Below, piece after piece: positions 22,060 through 24,837 of a stretch of DNA of 24,837 nucleotides. Location of the stretch: contig CALEPS010000141.1 of NCBI GenBank assembly GCA_937910305.1, positions 1-24,837 of the forward strand. The letters run 5' to 3'. Origin of the DNA: an uncultured Bacteroidales bacterium (GTDB taxonomy: Bacteria > Bacteroidota > Bacteroidia > Bacteroidales > Paludibacteraceae). The notes under the pieces were generated by a model, which was not told the origin of the DNA, did no database searches, and saw nothing but the letters and a program-made list of their open reading frames with translations. The position numbers and the translations under genes are program-made. Position 1 is the first letter of the stretch, and each line of letters starts with the position of its first letter.

Positions 22060-24282
22060 TTATTGTTTACTATTGATTGGACGACCCAAAAGGTCGTAGT
22101 CAGTTTCTCCCCTGCGGATATACAATACTCCGTGACGGATATATTTGTATGCTCCCAGGCCCGGTGCCGTGGTGTTATCGATTGCTTCGGTTACCACCAC
22201 GTGAGTCATGAGCCATCGTGTACATTCATTCTCTTCGGCGATGACGATCAGGGTGTCTCCTGCCGCCATTCCCTGCTCCGGAGAGACAAAGAGGGTGTCA
22301 TATTCCATCTCGGGCTCCGTGAAACGGATGGTGATATCGCGGATAGTCCAGGTATCGGGAGCTGTCATAACCGTATCACGGAAGGTAGTGTCGGCCGAAT
22401 AGGCTGTCTCACCGAAGACGACCGACTTACCCAGACAGAGAGCAGTGTCTATCTCCGTCACCGGGATAGCTGCAGTATCGACATGCAGGCTTATCCAACG
22501 CGTACACATGTCCTCTTCCGCTCTCTCAATCAGCGTATCGCCGTATGTCACCATAACTCCCAAGGCTTCATACAGATAGCCTTCCTGCCCCATCAGCATC
22601 GGAACGACCGATATAGTATCATATTCCGTCTCCGGCTCCGTAAAATGCATCGTGATATTACCTACCATCCACTCGTCTCCACTCAGCATGATTGTATCGA
22701 ATATAACGGTGTCTTTAGCGAATACCTTCTCGTTAAAGCGAACTGTTTTTCCGAGACAGAGCGTGGTATCTATATCTTGTTCAATGATCGTGATATTCTT
22801 ATCTACATGGAGCTGGATATAACGGGTGCAGGTATTGTTCCGCTTCTTGACGATCAGCGTATCGCCGTAATATACCTGGGCTGCCAGTGCGGAATAGTAA
22901 TAATAGCCGCGTTTAGCCATCTCGGTGGGCGGCACAGCGATCGTATCATATTCCGTCTCCGGTTCTGCAAAATGGATAGCTATATCGCGGATGGTATAGG
23001 TATCGGGGGTGTTGTTGGTAGCTGCAGCATAGGTCCATACAGAATCGCGGATAACCGTATCCTGCGAATAGGATATATTGTTGATTTTAATGGTCTTACC
23101 CAGACAGAGGGTAGTGTCTATCACGGTAGTCGCAGTCACAAAATTATGCTCCACATGCAGCAGATAGCGCTCGTCGCATTTGTCCGTCTGGCGGACGGTG
23201 AAATCATAATCGCCCCATCCGTCTTTCGGGATGATGTTGTTGCGATAGGTATATGGCAGTTGTTTAGCCTTGAGCCGGAGGGTGTCATATACCGGCGCGG
23301 GGGCCTCGATAGTAAGCCGGTAACCGGTAAGGGCGAGGGTGTCCGCTTTTCTCCAGAGCGTGTCGCCTCCATACTCGGTGGACTCGCGAAGAACCGTATC
23401 CGCCAACTGGAGAGCCTTACCCTGGCATATCACCGTATCAATAACCTGGCTGTTCCACCGGATAGCATTGTGATACATGACACGTCCTACATAACCCGAG
23501 TCATGGCTTACATGGATATAGATACTATCGCCTGCCAGACGGAGTGCTTTCATCGTATCGGCATTGAACACATGGACGCGCATCGAGTCGGAAAGGGCGA
23601 AGCGGGCTATCTCCGGACCGTTGCATGAATCTTTGGTCATACGGAAGGTACCAGGCAGGTTTTTCTTTTGCGTCCAGCGGATGAATCCGTTGCCTGTAGC
23701 AGAAATCTTCGACGGCTGAAGCACATACACCTCTTCGGGTTGATCGCATACATAGGTCATTCGCGGCAGGACGTGAAGGAAGGTATCGCAAGTGGACTCC
23801 GGACCTTGGTCATACGGGTAGCAATAGACGGTACCGGGACGGCCGTGAGCGGTATAGACACGGATGCGGGGAGTCAGAAGCTGGCCTAACATCTGCGCCT
23901 GTTGCCCCATGCTCTCCAGTTTGGCGTTTATCGCCTCGACACTCATCTCGCGCATCTGGTTCGGTCCCACCGACATCGTGATGGTAGGGATATCCGAACT
24001 GCAGAAAGCATATATCTCAAAAGTGATCGTATCATCGGAGATCCAATAGGCAGAGAGCCCCTGTTTCATATCATCGATGGTAGTGGAGAACCAGCGCGGA
24101 GTGCTGATTTCCTCTTTGAGCGGGAATTGGAAGGCCTGGGAAGTGGTACGGCATTCGCAATAATGATCCGGCAGACCGGGGAACCAACCCTCGCAGGAAG
24201 TATCTACCATCGGCATACGCTGTTGCGCGAAACAACAGACAGCGGCCGTCATCAGAGCGAATATGTACAGTACTTTTTTCAT
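22060..24282 (-). CDS. Secreted repeat protein, 740 aa, unknown function
   Basis: A signal peptide (MKKVLYIFALMTAAVCCFAQ) is followed by an N-terminal domain (about 25-270) with several Cys. Then come four repeats of about 110-125 aa starting near 282, 391, 507 and 612. The repeat signature is IDTTLCLGKTxxxN..., then TIRDITIHFTEPETEYDTI, GYxYEALGxxVxYGDTLI, and CTRWIxLHVD. The final 30 residues (KYIRHGVLYIRRGETDYDLL then GRP) resemble the end of the partial protein upstream. No typical 70-80 aa T9SS tail is present. The gene overlaps its upstream neighbour by ATGA and lies 38 bases before the giant protein gene, so all three are probably co-transcribed. Extracellular and structural in appearance; function unknown. 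Confidence 0.8.
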   Translation of the reverse strand: MKKVLYIFALMTAAVCCFAQQRMPMVDTSCEGWFPGLPDHYCECRTTSQAFQFPLKEEISTPRWFSTTIDDMKQGLSAYWISDDTITFEIYAFCSSDIPTITMSVGPNQMREMSVEAINAKLESMGQQAQMLGQLLTPRIRVYTAHGRPGTVYCYPYDQGPESTCDTFLHVLPRMTYVCDQPEEVYVLQPSKISATGNGFIRWTQKKNLPGTFRMTKDSCNGPEIARFALSDSMRVHVFNADTMKALRLAGDSIYIHVSHDSGYVGRVMYHNAIRWNSQVIDTVICQGKALQLADTVLRESTEYGGDTLWRKADTLALTGYRLTIEAPAPVYDTLRLKAKQLPYTYRNNIIPKDGWGDYDFTVRQTDKCDERYLLHVEHNFVTATTVIDTTLCLGKTIKINNISYSQDTVIRDSVWTYAAATNNTPDTYTIRDIAIHFAEPETEYDTIAVPPTEMAKRGYYYYSALAAQVYYGDTLIVKKRNNTCTRYIQLHVDKNITIIEQDIDTTLCLGKTVRFNEKVFAKDTVIFDTIMLSGDEWMVGNITMHFTEPETEYDTISVVPMLMGQEGYLYEALGVMVTYGDTLIERAEEDMCTRWISLHVDTAAIPVTEIDTALCLGKSVVFGETAYSADTTFRDTVMTAPDTWTIRDITIRFTEPEMEYDTLFVSPEQGMAAGDTLIVIAEENECTRWLMTHVVVTEAIDNTTAPGLGAYKYIRHGVLYIRRGETDYDLLGRPINSKQ

Positions 24283-24837
24283 TCTATTCTTGTGCCGAAG
24301 ATATTATACTTGATGCCTCCGCGGATGATATAGATCTGTCCGTCGATCAGCACTTTGGTCCATTGTTCTTTTCCGTCCTCCGTAACCTCCACGTCCTCTG
24401 TCGAGCGGACGATGACGGTCTTCTCCTGATAGGAATGACCGCAGGTGAAACGCACGTATATCACCAACTCGCCGGTATCTATCCACTGCGGTCCTGTGCC
24501 CGGTTCTATCCGGGAGGAAGAAGTCTCCCCGTAAGCCTGATAACTCCATGCTACCGTGTTCACCGGTTCCAACTCTCCCGTATAATGGGCATACAGGTTC
24601 TCCTCTACGCGGTGCAGATCCACGCGGGTGCGGTTAGGCTGTTCCTCCACAATCATACCGTCTTTGTAATCCCATTCCGCCGGCGATTCATATACATAGC
24701 GGCGATAGCGGCGTACGAGCGATTCGTTTATCTGCTCCTCATGCTCGGTATTGAATCCGGCGCAGAAATAGACGGTGTCGTACGCCAATACGGGGCGGTC
24801 CTTTATCGTCAGATGGAGTGTTGCCACCGAGTCGCAT
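24279..24837 (-). CDS. Secreted repeat protein, C-terminal part only (5' end outside window)
   Basis: The frame is open to the window edge, so the first residues seen are C-D-S-V-A-T-L-H-L-T-I. This is the same GCDSVxTLxLTI repeat ending that occurs in the 2059-aa protein. A GTG at 24825-24827 lies inside this motif and is not the real start. The remaining 170 residues are beta-rich (VNTVAWSYQAYGETSSSR, GELVIYVRFTCGHSYQEKTV). They end in TKVLIDGQIYIIRGGIKYNI followed by FGTRIE, a short C-terminal motif shared with the next gene. It is the first visible member of the surface cluster, whose promoter must lie further right. Confidence 0.75.
   Translation of the reverse strand, partial: CDSVATLHLTIKDRPVLAYDTVYFCAGFNTEHEEQINESLVRRYRRYVYESPAEWDYKDGMIVEEQPNRTRVDLHRVEENLYAHYTGELEPVNTVAWSYQAYGETSSSRIEPGTGPQWIDTGELVIYVRFTCGHSYQEKTVIVRSTEDVEVTEDGKEQWTKVLIDGQIYIIRGGIKYNIFGTRIE

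Noticed and set aside
22063..23628. 521-aa plus-strand open frame
   Set aside because: Antisense shadow of the 740-aa gene. It has no signal or family motif, and the minus strand shows clear protein repeats.
24825..24827. GTG as start of the last protein
   Set aside because: The frame stays open to the edge and the GTG sits inside the CDSVATLHLTI repeat motif.

Overview
The window looks like a piece of a Bacteroidales (Bacteroidota) chromosome. The reasons are promoters of the TTG-N20-TAnnTTTG type without Shine-Dalgarno sites, a type IX secretion (T9SS) sorting tail on a giant surface protein, a SprE/PorW-like T9SS lipoprotein, and the family flavour of the M13 peptidase, MiaB and TsaB. I infer this from content only; I cannot place it to genus.

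Layout. (1) 1-4536: a type II CRISPR-Cas locus on the minus strand, cas9 (1154 aa) then cas1 with an ATGA overlap, driven by a clear promoter at 4488-4518. The window ends 59 bases after cas1, with no cas2 start, repeat array or tracrRNA seen. (2) 4537-5520: trmO (minus) and tRNA-Phe(GAA) (plus) with divergent promoters. (3) 5588-7691: an M13 metallopeptidase lipoprotein (PepO type, plus) ending at a bidirectional terminator. (4) 7707-9406: a minus-strand operon of a 35-aa ORF, greA, a HIT-family gene and a TerB-like gene, with a structured leader. (5) 9427-10961: miaB (minus) and tRNA-Pro(GGG) (plus), divergent. (6) 11004-24837: a minus-strand cell-surface cluster. In transcription order it is a partial repeat-type secreted protein, a 740-aa repeat secreted protein, a 2059-aa T9SS-sorted adhesin-like protein, a 464-aa outer-membrane protein with an Ala/Glu/Lys helix, tsaB, and sprE/porW. 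Spacings of -4, 38, 14 and 3 bases suggest one transcript down to tsaB. porW follows after 102 bases.

How it works together. The cluster joins T9SS machinery (PorW) with T9SS cargo and probable surface partners. tsaB (tRNA t6A synthesis), miaB (tRNA ms2i6A synthesis), trmO (t6A methylation) and two tRNA genes form a scattered tRNA theme.

The most unusual pattern is a family of imperfect 7-bp (sometimes 8-bp) tandem repeats. They lie between genes (around greA) and also in-frame inside three conserved genes (pepO, miaB and twice in tsaB), each time where a variable loop is expected. tsaB also carries an 8-bp-stem palindrome inside its reading frame. This resembles colonisation of coding regions by small repeats, as known for Rickettsia palindromic elements, but here with heptamers. 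The ten ~122-aa tandem modules of the giant protein, and a short C-terminal motif shared by the two secreted proteins upstream of it, are the other leads.
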